From Bacillota bacterium (lineage in GTDB: Bacteria > Bacillota > Bacilli > Paenibacillales > UBA4045), in the NCBI GenBank assembly GCA_023441055.1, contig JAEZQY010000060.1, positions 1 to 63,544 on the forward strand: a stretch of 63,544 nucleotides of DNA, in the 5' to 3' direction. Position numbers and translations under genes: made by a program. This document shows, one piece after another, positions 42,902 through 51,671 of this stretch. How positions within the stretch are numbered: the stretch's first letter is position 1; every line of letters starts with the position of its first letter. The notes below the pieces were generated by a model. It worked only from the letters and a program-made list of their open reading frames with translations, was not told the origin of the DNA and did no database searches.

Positions 42902-44842
42902 CTATACCGATCTCTGAATTAGATCCTGCACATCTAGGATGAATCCTACATGACCATTGCCTAGAATCGTAGATGCGGTAACTCCCTTGGTGTTGGCAAT
43001 TATACGCCCTAATGACTTGACTACAATCTCTTGATTTCCAATCAATCGATCCACCACCAACGCCGCCTTCTTATCGCCCAGTCCTATTATAACCAGATAT
43101 TGCATCCCTTCGCGACTATCCGTCCCCTCGATATCCAGCAAGCGATTCAGGTGCTTGAGCGGCAATAGTCCTCCTCGGTACTCGAAGCTATGATACTGTC
43201 CCGCGGATTCTAATTGGTCTGACGTAATGCGGATGATCTCTACTACATTCGTCATCGGTATAATATAGACCTGCTTCGAAACCTCCACCAGCAGCCCCGA
43301 GATGATCGCCAGCGTTAAGGGAAGCTTAATCGTGAACATGGTCTCCTTGCCAGGCTTGCTTTCCACTTGAATTAATCCGCCAATCTTCTCAATGTGAGTA
43401 AGAACGATATCCATACCCACTCCTCTGCCTGACACATCCGTAATCTGCTGCGAGGTTGAGAACCCTGGCCTGAATATCAACATCATGATATCCTGTTCAC
43501 TCAGTTCCTTGCCTTCTTCCTCTGTCACTACACCCTTCTCAATCGCCTTCTCTAAAATAACACCTGTATCGATTCCCTTGCCGTCATCTATAATTCGAAT
43601 AACCACTTGATTCTCTTCATGCACCGCGCTGATTCGGATGATTCCTTCTTCTGGCTTGCCAGCCAGTCGACGCTCCTCCGGCATCTCAATGCCATGATCG
43701 ATCGCATTACGCAGCAGATGAATAAGCGGATCTCCAATTTCTTCGATAACCGTTCGATCCAGCTCCGTCTCCTTACCGCTGATCTCAAGCCGAGCCCGCT
43801 TCCCTAGGCCGTCGGCTAGATCGCGAAGCATACGCGGGAACCGCGCGAATAAATAATCTACTGGCAGCATTCTAGATTTCATCACACCATCCTGCAACTC
43901 AATCATCACTTGTGAGGCATGACTACATACAGTAGACAACTCCGCCACATAGGGATGGTTAGGAAACTCCTGTCGAATCAGCTGCTGCAGCTGTTCAATT
44001 CTGGAGTGGTCAATCATTAGCTCTCCCACTAGATTAATTAGCGATTCTAGTCTGGCCACATCGACTCGAATCGATTGCAGCTTATGGTTGCGCGATGCAG
44101 CATGCTGCTTCTCTTCACTGGAGACCGCAGGCGTTGCTGACACCTCTTCCCGATCATCAAGCATAACTACACGATCGACATCCACCATAGTCTGGAGCTC
44201 CCGCACCACTTGTTCCAAGTCATGACCAGCAGCTGTAAAGGTGACACGCAGCTCACTCGGCATATCTTGTTCTGCAATGAGGGAGATCGGTGGATCTATC
44301 GCTTGAATAGCGCCGTATGCTGATAGGCTCTGTACAATTAAGTGCGCTCTCGCTAGCTTCATCGGAGAAGACTCCGATAAGCGGATCAGCAGCCTGTTAG
44401 CTGATGCAGGCGCATGGTCGGATTGGAACAACTGTCGGTCAGCATCTGCATGAGCAGCTGTTAGAATAATCGTTCGCAGCTGCTCGATCAGATCATCAGC
44501 TTCGACAAGCTCCGCTCTCTCCATTAACTGGTCGCGGTATGCCTTAAGCCGATCCACACAAGCGTATAAGAGCGTCATCATTGGGGAGGTGACCGTGAGT
44601 CGATCGTTACGCACATGATCCAACAGATGTTCCAGCTCATGTGTCAGATGCGCAATTGGCTGAAAGCCCATCGCTGCTGAAGAGCCTTTAAGCGTATGAG
44701 CGGCACGGAAGAGACCATGGATCATCTCCTCCTGCAAGCCCTCGGACTCCATTCGCATCAATTCCGTATCCATGTAGAGCAGAAGCTCGTCAGCCTCTTC
44801 CATGAATACATCCATATATGCGGATAAATCATACATGCTCAT
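42902..44842 (-). CDS. cheA: Chemotaxis histidine kinase CheA
   Basis: 646 residues. The N-terminal Hpt domain has the phosphorylated His49 (RAAHTLKGSSAAMG). A P2-like response-regulator docking domain (about 150-230) is followed by the dimerisation segment, the ATPase with HLLRNAIDHGIEMPEER and DVSGRGVGMDIVLTHI, and a C-terminal CheW-like domain. It overlaps cheW by 14 bases. No cheY, cheB or cheR gene accompanies it. The upstream c-di-GMP riboswitch suggests it serves motility or a related switch. Confidence 0.94.
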   Translation of the reverse strand: MSMYDLSAYMDVFMEEADELLLYMDTELMRMESEGLQEEMIHGLFRAAHTLKGSSAAMGFQPIAHLTHELEHLLDHVRNDRLTVTSPMMTLLYACVDRLKAYRDQLMERAELVEADDLIEQLRTIILTAAHADADRQLFQSDHAPASANRLLIRLSESSPMKLARAHLIVQSLSAYGAIQAIDPPISLIAEQDMPSELRVTFTAAGHDLEQVVRELQTMVDVDRVVMLDDREEVSATPAVSSEEKQHAASRNHKLQSIRVDVARLESLINLVGELMIDHSRIEQLQQLIRQEFPNHPYVAELSTVCSHASQVMIELQDGVMKSRMLPVDYLFARFPRMLRDLADGLGKRARLEISGKETELDRTVIEEIGDPLIHLLRNAIDHGIEMPEERRLAGKPEEGIIRISAVHEENQVVIRIIDDGKGIDTGVILEKAIEKGVVTEEEGKELSEQDIMMLIFRPGFSTSQQITDVSGRGVGMDIVLTHIEKIGGLIQVESKPGKETMFTIKLPLTLAIISGLLVEVSKQVYIIPMTNVVEIIRITSDQLESAGQYHSFEYRGGLLPLKHLNRLLDIEGTDSREGMQYLVIIGLGDKKAALVVDRLIGNQEIVVKSLGRIIANTKGVTASTILGNGHVGFILDVQDLIQRSV

Positions 44843-45275
44843 GATTACTCAACTCCGAGAAAATCAAATCAAGGTCAAGTATACTAACTAACCCTTCGTT
44901 CGATTGACCGATTCCGGCTATCAACCCTTTGTGCGCCTGCTGCAGATGATCCGGCGGCGCTTGTATATCTGAATACCGCGTCACCTGGTTGACGCGATCC
45001 ACCAGGATCCCAATCATCTCGTCACCCATGTTGACTACGATGACTCTTGTCTGCTTCGATATCGGAAGACGCGGCATACCGAACACACTTCGCAGGCTTA
45101 CAATGGTAATGATCTTGCCTCGCAAGTTGATTACACCCAGAATAATATCGCTCGAGTTCGGTACAATTGTTAATGTAGGAGGCTTAATAATTTCGTGAAT
45201 GTCCATTATGGACACCGCGTACTTCTCACTATCTACCTCAACCTCAATATATTGCATCCGTCCCTGTTCACTCAT
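44829..45275 (-). CDS. cheW: Chemotaxis coupling protein CheW
   Basis: 148 residues, one CheW domain (YIEVEVDSEKYAVSIMDIHE, ILGVINLRGKIITIVSLR, RVIVVNMGDEMIGILVD). It bridges the chemoreceptor and CheA. The ATG at 45275 follows SD GGGGGG at 7 bases. A TTG two codons earlier is less likely. It starts only 12 bases after the mcp stop. Confidence 0.93.
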   Translation of the reverse strand: MSEQGRMQYIEVEVDSEKYAVSIMDIHEIIKPPTLTIVPNSSDIILGVINLRGKIITIVSLRSVFGMPRLPISKQTRVIVVNMGDEMIGILVDRVNQVTRYSDIQAPPDHLQQAHKGLIAGIGQSNEGLVSILDLDLIFSELSNHEHV

Positions 45276-45287
45276 CTTCAAGCCCCC

Positions 45288-46856
45288 CTATCTCAACCGA
45301 AATGCTTCGACCATACGATTAAGGTCCTGAGCTAGATTGGCTAGTGATTGGGCAGAGGATGCGGTTTCTTCAACGGATGCGGACGCCTCTTCACTCGAAG
45401 CCGCTATCGATTCGACCGCTCGTTGCACCTCATCCGCTTGCGCGGCTTGCTCTTCGCTGGCTGCTGCAATATCCGTTACCTGTCCGGCAGCCTGATTGAC
45501 CTTCTCCACAATATTCTGCAAGGCGTCACCTGTCTGCTGGGAGAGCTTAACGGCATGTACGACCGATTCCGCACTCAGCTTGGTGTTGTCTTGCATCCCT
45601 TTAATAATCGAAGTAATTTGCTTCGTTGCTTCTCCACTGCGTTCTGCAAGCTTACGCACCTCTTCGGCAACTACGGCAAATCCACGTCCTTGGTCTCCGG
45701 CTCTTGCAGCTTCAATCGCCGCATTCAGGGCTAACAAGTTCGTCTGATCGGCAATATCATCAATCACTTCGATAATTTCCCCAATCTTACTAGAGTCATC
45801 CGTTAACCGTTTCATTTGCCTGTCTAATTGCTCCATCGCGTCTATCGAATCCTTAACCGCTGCGCCTCCGCTCTCCGCCACCTGCTTCGAGTCATTCGAG
45901 AACCTAGCAGCCTGATCTGCGTTGTTGGCCACTGCTGTTATAACAGTCGTAAGCTCCTTGAACAACTCGCTTAATGTTTGTGCAGAGCCAGCCTGGCTCG
46001 TGCTCACCCCTGCGATCTCTTCCGTGCTGGCTGAGATCTGTTCAGCTGCAGCCGAGACACTCTGTGACGATACTACAACGCCGCCAATCACATGCTGAAG
46101 CTTCTCAGACATCAAGTTCATTGAGTCGACCATCTGACCAATTTCATCCCTGTTACGAACTTGGATACGATCTTGTGTTAAATCACCATCGGCCAGCAGC
46201 TTTATTCGCTCCGTAACTTGTCTAACCGGATTTGAGATGGATCTGATCAGAAGAAGGGTAATAATGATTGTACCGATAATAGCGATGACGCTGACGATTA
46301 TTAATACCGTTATCATATTAGTCTGAGCTCGATTCGCTCGCTCCCAGGCATCATTCGTTAGCTTTGCCACGTCGGCGACAATATGTTCATTCGTTGTACG
46401 GAAGGCATCCATTTGGGCTTTACCATCGTTAATATGCGCGCGAGCGATTTCGATCTGACCATTCCTCACCAGGGCAATCTGTTCTTCGAGGTAGCTCTGA
46501 ACAGCTGTAATCTGCGGTTTGGCTTCGGCAATCAATCCAGCCATGATCGGATGTCCATCCAGATACTGATCGATATTATTCAGTGTATGTACAATACTTT
46601 CCTGACCTGCGTAATAAGGCTCGAGGAATGCTTCATCCCCTGTTACCAAGTATCCTCGCATCCCGGTCTCTTGATTGATGAGATCACTCAGTATACTCGA
46701 TGCCGCATTACCAAGAGGTATCGCATCTTCAATAATTTGATTCACCTCATGCTCGATCTTCTGAAGACTCGTAAAACTAAACACCACGATAACAACCATA
46801 AGTACGATAATCGATGCAAAACTCGTGATAAGCTTCATTCCGACTGACAGCTTCAT
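45288..46856 (-). CDS. Methyl-accepting chemotaxis protein with CHASE3-type sensor
   Basis: 522 residues. Membrane helix 1 is at about 7-29. An extracellular helical sensor includes QETGMRGYLVTGDEAFLEPY, the CHASE3 mark. Membrane helix 2 (about 181-205), a HAMP domain and the signalling domain follow, with the hairpin tip IIEVIDDIADQTNLLALNAA and FAVVAEEVRKLAERS. The ATG at 46856 follows SD AGGAG at 9 bases. It is the first gene after a c-di-GMP riboswitch. The ligand is unknown. Confidence 0.93.
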   Translation of the reverse strand: MKLSVGMKLITSFASIIVLMVVIVVFSFTSLQKIEHEVNQIIEDAIPLGNAASSILSDLINQETGMRGYLVTGDEAFLEPYYAGQESIVHTLNNIDQYLDGHPIMAGLIAEAKPQITAVQSYLEEQIALVRNGQIEIARAHINDGKAQMDAFRTTNEHIVADVAKLTNDAWERANRAQTNMITVLIIVSVIAIIGTIIITLLLIRSISNPVRQVTERIKLLADGDLTQDRIQVRNRDEIGQMVDSMNLMSEKLQHVIGGVVVSSQSVSAAAEQISASTEEIAGVSTSQAGSAQTLSELFKELTTVITAVANNADQAARFSNDSKQVAESGGAAVKDSIDAMEQLDRQMKRLTDDSSKIGEIIEVIDDIADQTNLLALNAAIEAARAGDQGRGFAVVAEEVRKLAERSGEATKQITSIIKGMQDNTKLSAESVVHAVKLSQQTGDALQNIVEKVNQAAGQVTDIAAASEEQAAQADEVQRAVESIAASSEEASASVEETASSAQSLANLAQDLNRMVEAFRLR

Positions 46857-47157
46857 TAGACACTTCTCCTCTTGTTGTAAATTTGTCTGACAGAGCACAT
46901 ACATACTCTACTTGAGGTCGGTGTCCTATACCGAATTTTCTCTACAAAAAAAGAGCATCGATATTCGGAAACCGGCTGTCATAGTCTGATTCTTGCACCA
47001 GACCTTAGACCCTCAGCTTTGCGTCCCAACCTTTCGATTGGTTTGCCCTTTCGTTTTCTGCTCTATTTGCACTATATACAATAGTTCTTTGATACTATCA
47101 AAAATATACCAGATGGAAATATAAGTGTCAATAAATATCGAATTATGTCGTATTTTA
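46857..47157 (-). promoter_or_regulatory. Leader of the mcp-cheW-cheA operon
   Basis: 301 bases between racE and mcp. From the 5' side on the minus strand: TATAGT (-10, about 47070-47075, with TTGATA 19 bases upstream), a c-di-GMP-I aptamer (46966-47058), TGCTC followed by seven T (46949-46960), then ATTCGG (46932-46937), which can pair with CCGAAT at the aptamer 3' edge (46963-46969). The remaining ~75 bases to mcp hold only its SD. Confidence 0.6.
46966..47058 (-). promoter_or_regulatory. Cyclic di-GMP-I (GEMM) riboswitch
   Basis: On the minus strand the aptamer shows AGGGCAAACC, a CGAAAG tetraloop hairpin, GGGACGCAAAGC, GGTCTAAGG, the P3 hairpin GTCTGG..CAGAC, and CTATGACAGCCGGTTTCCG. These are the conserved blocks of the class I c-di-GMP aptamer including the GNRA tetraloop and its receptor region. 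AGAGCA (about 47059-47065) just before it pairs with TGCTCT (46951-46957) just after, directly followed by a T-run. Ligand binding could therefore favour termination. Confidence 0.95.
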
Positions 47158-47922
47158 TTACCTGAGCCATTCTAGCATGCTTCTCATCTTATCGATATAG
47201 ACAGGCTCGTTGCTTGTACACATAAATTTGACCTGTCCGCTGCCATTATCTTCTGGAATTCCATAATGATTAAGAAGCGCTGCAAGCCGCTTCACCGTAC
47301 CCGCATTGCCGTCTACAATTTCAATATGGGCGGGCAGCAGTTCTCGCAGAATATCTGAATAATAGGTGTAGTGCGTACAGCCGAGTACAATAATTCCGTA
47401 ATCCTCCAGTCTATAGCCTTGCAGCTTAGATTGAAAGTACGCCCGAATGATGCGATTGTCGAACTGCAGCGACTCTCCATATTCGACCAGCTCGGGCAGG
47501 GGCATAGAATCGACAATCCCGCCTCCATCGACCCGAGATACGAGCGCATAATACTTGGGCTGCTGCAGGGTGAGCGGGGTCGCGAAGACCAGTACACGCT
47601 TGCCGGTCGCGCGATTCATCTCAACTGCTGGCTTAACAGCAGGCTCCATCCCGATGATGGGAATGGAATACAGCTCTCTAAGCTCCGATACTGCTATGCT
47701 GGTCGCGGTGTTGCAGGCTACAACAAGCGCTTCGATCCCTTCGTCAACCATCGTGCGAACCGCATCCAGAATATAGCCCTTCACCGCTTCCTTCGACTTC
47801 GTTCCATAGGGAACATGAAGGGTATCCGCCATATATAAGTAATCCTGCGCAGGCAATCGCTTCAGCGATTCCGCGAGGACTGTAATTCCGCCAAGTCCCG
47901 AATCGAATACCCCAATTGTCAC
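47158..47922 (-). CDS. racE: Glutamate racemase
   Basis: 254 residues. It makes D-glutamate for peptidoglycan. The two catalytic cysteines are in VVACNTATS and VLGCTHYTYY. GVFDSGLGGITVL and the YMADTLHVPYG block are typical. The start is GTG at 47922 with a modest SD (AGGGAA). It may be named murI instead. Divergent from the exonuclease gene upstream. Confidence 0.95.
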   Translation of the reverse strand: MTIGVFDSGLGGITVLAESLKRLPAQDYLYMADTLHVPYGTKSKEAVKGYILDAVRTMVDEGIEALVVACNTATSIAVSELRELYSIPIIGMEPAVKPAVEMNRATGKRVLVFATPLTLQQPKYYALVSRVDGGGIVDSMPLPELVEYGESLQFDNRIIRAYFQSKLQGYRLEDYGIIVLGCTHYTYYSDILRELLPAHIEIVDGNAGTVKRLAALLNHYGIPEDNGSGQVKFMCTSNEPVYIDKMRSMLEWLR

Positions 47923-48121
47923 GTATCATCGTTCCCTGTCTTAGATTATGATTAGAATCAATTTCTGTATCACTGATAGCATAACGCTAGTCACCACTCT
48001 CGGCAAGACTCGCACTGCCTATTTTCTACATTTTCCCCATGACACTACACACACCTAATTCACTCTGCTATGATTATTAGCAGGTTCGCGTATCACGCAT
48101 ACATCGGAGGAACAGCATCAC

Positions 48122-48868
48122 ATGGATTATATCGTGCTAGACATTGAGTTTAACGGGCGTAAATTCGCCAGCGAACTGCCTATGGAGGTCATTGAGATCG
48201 GCGCTGTACGGCTGGATGATCAATTGCGATACATGGACGAGTTCTCTTCATTAATCAAGCCAGTCTACTTCTCCAAGCTCAACAGCTTCATTAAGAAGAA
48301 GACCGGGATTCCGCAGGAGGAGCTGGATCGCGCGCCCCGGTTCCCTGAGGTGATCACCGACTTTCTTGCATGGCTGGGTCCTGCCGACTCCTGCCTGCTC
48401 TTAACTTGGGGCGGCGAGGACCTGAAGCGCATCGTAATCGATACGCGTATGCATAAGCTGGATGACGCCTATTGGATGAATGTAGACTATTATGATCTGC
48501 TCAAGGGGTATCTCCGACATAAGGGGCTGAAGAATGACGTAAGCGTGGAGGCTGCGCTGCAGGATCTCGGTATTCACGTTGACGGTTCCGCGCATCGCGC
48601 GCTGGACGACGCGAAGATGACGGCTGAGATCTTCCGAAGCATCTATGCTGGACTGGATTGGGAGCGCAAGCAGCGGTATAAGGACCAATTCTCCAACGCC
48701 AAGGAGCGGCGTATGGTGCGAGGAGCCATTCAGTCTCTGCGGGCACAGAAGGTGAAACCGGAGTGGCCGCTCGTCATTGAACACTTCTTGACAGGGAAGG
48801 TCGCGCTTGAAGATACGAATAAGATGGAGGAGCTGCGGCTTTATTTTGATACGGAGATGAGTAAGTAG
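48122..48868 (+). CDS. DEDDh 3'-5' exonuclease (KapD/ERI-1-like)
   Basis: 248 residues. ExoI VLDIEFNG supplies Asp7 and Glu9. ExoII is near TWGGEDLKRIVIDT, and ExoIII is HRALDDAKMTAEIF. The family acts on RNA or DNA 3' ends. KapD-type proteins were described with KinA inhibition in Bacillus, but the role here is not known. SD GGAGGAA is 8 bases before the ATG. Confidence 0.85.
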   Translation: MDYIVLDIEFNGRKFASELPMEVIEIGAVRLDDQLRYMDEFSSLIKPVYFSKLNSFIKKKTGIPQEELDRAPRFPEVITDFLAWLGPADSCLLLTWGGEDLKRIVIDTRMHKLDDAYWMNVDYYDLLKGYLRHKGLKNDVSVEAALQDLGIHVDGSAHRALDDAKMTAEIFRSIYAGLDWERKQRYKDQFSNAKERRMVRGAIQSLRAQKVKPEWPLVIEHFLTGKVALEDTNKMEELRLYFDTEMSK

Positions 48869-49176
48869 CGAGGCAGATTGAGGAGCGATGGCAGGGTGTT
48901 AACGGCAGATTGATAGTGAGGGGATGGCCGACAGTTGAAAGGAATGTTGCGAGAATACAACAATCGGTGATCGGATTGACTGAATTCCGCGACATTGTTG
49001 CGAAAATCCAACAATTCCCCAAATTTGCTATTAAAATCAGCCTAAATTAGAGTTAATGTTGGATTCTTGCAACATTGACAACCGAGCAAGCTGTTTATCA
49101 TGCCGAATGTAGGATTCTTGCAACATTTTATCCTGCGGCAGCGGCGCAAACCCGATTGGAGCCGTCTGCCCTACTC
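48869..49176. repeat. Intergenic region with four copies of a TGTTGCnAGAATCCAACA motif
   Basis: 308 bases without a gene. Two plus-oriented copies (48943-48964 and 48993-49016) are followed by two minus-oriented copies (49055-49076 and 49106-49127). Each copy is itself a hairpin (TGTTG with CAACA), and the head-to-head order lets the pairs fold into a longer stem. It lies between two convergent genes and may serve as a terminator or transcript-end structure. Confidence 0.8.
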
Positions 49177-49953
49177 CTATTCCTGCTCCCGCCCAGCCAT
49201 TCCTGTGTACACCAGAATCGCATCGCGCAGGAACTCGGCAGTTCCGGGCTGACGTTCATCGTAGTAGGCCTTGAAGCGCTCGTCATCGATATACATCTGC
49301 GCCAAACCCGCATGCGCCTCCTTGCTGTATGCATTCCAATAATAGCTTAGCCATTGCTTATGCAGGTCAGCTGCCCGCTGCCCCAGCTCACCTGCCGGAT
49401 CACCGGTCTGCATAGCCTCGGCCAGTGCATCCCGCACCTCGGCCGCCAGCCGCGTCACCTCCTCGTGCTGCTCCTGCGTCATGCCCTTCACCTTCGCATT
49501 GGATCGCTCCACGGCCTCATCGCCATACTTCTCACGAATCTCTCGGCCATACTGCTGTTCATTATCATCGATCATCTTCTGCTTGAAGCCCTCGAATTTC
49601 TCTTGATCGCTCATGGTCATTCTCCCTTCTGTCGCTGCAATCGTCTTCTCCACATTGTGGATCAGCTGATCCAGCTGCGCTCTCTTGTCCAGAAGTTGAG
49701 CATAGTGCGCTCGCAGCCCCTGGGCGCTGTCGAACCCGGGCTCGGCCATCATTGATCGAATGCGCTCCAGATTCACACCTAGCTCTCTATAGAACAGAAT
49801 CTGTTGAAGCCGGTCAACCTCTTCCCTTCCATAGATGCGATACCCCGACGAATTGATCCTCCCCGGCTTAAGCAGGCCAATCTCGTCATAGTATCGCAGC
49901 GTCCGCGTGCTCACACCTGCGAGCTTCCCCAACCGATGCACCGTATATTCCAT
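49177..49953 (-). CDS. MerR-family regulator with TipAS domain
   Basis: 258 residues. An N-terminal MerR winged helix (YTVHRLGKLAGVSTRTLRYYDEIGLLKPGRI), a long dimerisation helix, and a C-terminal TipAS-type all-helical domain (NEQQYGREIREKYGDEAVERS, YIDDERFKAYYDERQPGTAEFL). Relatives such as Mta and TipA bind peptide antibiotics or multidrug ligands. It stands alone, so it probably regulates itself through the dyad found just upstream. The ATG at 49953 follows SD GGAGG at 7 bases. Confidence 0.92.
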   Translation of the reverse strand: MEYTVHRLGKLAGVSTRTLRYYDEIGLLKPGRINSSGYRIYGREEVDRLQQILFYRELGVNLERIRSMMAEPGFDSAQGLRAHYAQLLDKRAQLDQLIHNVEKTIAATEGRMTMSDQEKFEGFKQKMIDDNEQQYGREIREKYGDEAVERSNAKVKGMTQEQHEEVTRLAAEVRDALAEAMQTGDPAGELGQRAADLHKQWLSYYWNAYSKEAHAGLAQMYIDDERFKAYYDERQPGTAEFLRDAILVYTGMAGREQE

Positions 49954-49982
49954 CTGCCCACCTCCTGACACCCTTACTGTAC

Positions 49983-50003
49983 ACCTTGACGTTACGTCAA
50001 TGT
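49983..50003 (-). promoter_or_regulatory. MerR-type operator/promoter of the TipAS regulator
   Basis: TTGACGT-T-ACGTCAA (49986-50000) is a perfect dyad, extended by ACC and TGT flanks. On the minus strand TTGACG serves as the -35, so the dyad lies within the long spacer as is usual for MerR-family promoters. It is about 35 bases before the start codon. Confidence 0.75.
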
Positions 50004-50051
50004 CAAATCTTATTTATCACAGTGTGGGAGGCACGTGTAGACATCATCCTG

Positions 50052-51578
50052 TCACTTGTCCCGATTGTTGAAGTATTGCCGCACGAGAAACTTCATCAGC
50101 TCGCTCGGCTGCTCCCTAACAAATTCGGCCTGATCCGCGAATCGCATACCGTACGGTGCATCAGGCGTACATGGCTCCCATATCGGCATCTGCTCTCCGG
50201 TTGAATCTAGCCCATTCGGCGCGCCCGTACGAATGAAGTTCGCCCAGTAATTGCACATTTGGCGCGCCAGATCATAATGCTTGCCCACGAACGGCCTCCA
50301 GCACTTCGCTAACGTCTCGAAGAAGAACCACAGATCAACCGAGTGGAACGTGCCTGGGTTGTCCCAGCCTGGAATCTCAGCATCGAAATTATAATAATAT
50401 AAAGGTGCATTGGCTCCCGTATCGGCATTGGCCTGTATGGCGAGTCGAATGGCATACTCAATACTGCTTACGGATGCATGCTCCTTGACCGCCGCGATAT
50501 CGGCAGAGTCGGCATCGCACAGCTCGAGGAAGATTTCTGCAGCTTCACCGAACTTATCGATCGCCAATTGCTGGAGGTCTTCCCGAGTATCCACATTCGG
50601 GCCACTGAAGAACTCGGAGGATGTATGACCGAGCATAACCGGTACCATCCAACGTTTATTCTGGAGGAACAGTTCAAGCGGATTGCCAACATTGAATACT
50701 TCATCGCATACCGTCCCCCAGAATCCGCCATACGCTACGGCCTTGTCGCGCAGATGGACGGCATCCAGCTGTCGTGCTTCCGCAAGTGAGGATACACCGA
50801 GATAGTCGAAGAACGTTACCCCCTCCTGCTCGGCATCCACTAAGCTATTCAAAAACTTAGGCATACGGGTACCGGGATACACATTTGTATAAACCCCGCT
50901 CTGAACGATGGCGCCTTGGAAGAGACCTTCGTTCTGAGGCGAGGTCAGCTGACTCATCACACTCCCCCCGCCCGCAGACTGTCCACCGATCGTGATCCGG
51001 TTAGGATCGCCGCCGAATGCAGCGATATTCCGCTTTACCCATCTGGTAGCGGCCTGTTGGTCGAGATGCCCGAAGTTAGCCGGCGCTCCAGGCGATTCCG
51101 CTGTAATCTCTGGGTGACATAGAAATCCGAACACGTTCAGGCGATAATTGATCGTCACGACCACAACGCCTCGGCGCGCAATACGCTCGCCATCGAACTC
51201 CATCTCGGCCGGATGGCCAACCTGAAGCCCGCCGCCAAAGTACCATACATAGACGGGAAGCTGCTCGTCCTGCCGCTTGGCCGGCGTCCAGATGTTCAAG
51301 TACAGACAGTCCTCGTCCATGGCAATGTCAGGCTCAACCGCCCATTCACGGGTATAGATATTATTGTCATCAATCTCCTGACGCACCTGCATGGAAACCG
51401 GGGCAAATGCATACGCCTTCCGCACACCATCCCAATTCTCCGCCGGCTGCGGAGCACGCCAACGGTTATCGCCTACGGGCGGCGCTGCGAATGGAATTCC
51501 CTTGAAGCTAGTAATGCGAGGATCCGCTGCCGGCAGCCCTTGGACGATGCCATTCTCAACCTCTGTTACTCTCAACAT
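50052..51578 (-). CDS. Type B carboxylesterase / lipase
   Basis: 508 residues with an alpha/beta-hydrolase fold. The nucleophile elbow is GGQSAGGGS, the oxyanion hole is YFGGGLQVG, and EDCLYLNIW is the family signature. The acid and His lie in the last third (near HTSSEFFSGPN and GTFHSVDLWF). It resembles PnbA-type esterases. No signal peptide. Next to a divergent AraC regulator, so plant-polymer ester cleavage is possible but not shown. Confidence 0.88.
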   Translation of the reverse strand: MLRVTEVENGIVQGLPAADPRITSFKGIPFAAPPVGDNRWRAPQPAENWDGVRKAYAFAPVSMQVRQEIDDNNIYTREWAVEPDIAMDEDCLYLNIWTPAKRQDEQLPVYVWYFGGGLQVGHPAEMEFDGERIARRGVVVVTINYRLNVFGFLCHPEITAESPGAPANFGHLDQQAATRWVKRNIAAFGGDPNRITIGGQSAGGGSVMSQLTSPQNEGLFQGAIVQSGVYTNVYPGTRMPKFLNSLVDAEQEGVTFFDYLGVSSLAEARQLDAVHLRDKAVAYGGFWGTVCDEVFNVGNPLELFLQNKRWMVPVMLGHTSSEFFSGPNVDTREDLQQLAIDKFGEAAEIFLELCDADSADIAAVKEHASVSSIEYAIRLAIQANADTGANAPLYYYNFDAEIPGWDNPGTFHSVDLWFFFETLAKCWRPFVGKHYDLARQMCNYWANFIRTGAPNGLDSTGEQMPIWEPCTPDAPYGMRFADQAEFVREQPSELMKFLVRQYFNNRDK

Positions 51579-51627
51579 TGTACCTCTACCTCCTATTGGC
51601 TCTTATTACCTATTCGTGCCTTGCGCC

Positions 51628-51645
51628 ATGCTATACTGATAGCAT
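51628..51645. promoter_or_regulatory. Inverted repeat in the esterase-AraC divergent region
   Basis: ATGCTAT-ACTG-ATAGCAT is a perfect 7-base inverted repeat, about 27 bases before the AraC gene start. It includes TATACT, a possible -10. It may be an operator for the divergent pair. Confidence 0.4.
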
Positions 51646-51671
51646 CACAAGGCGGAAGGAAGTGATTCTCG

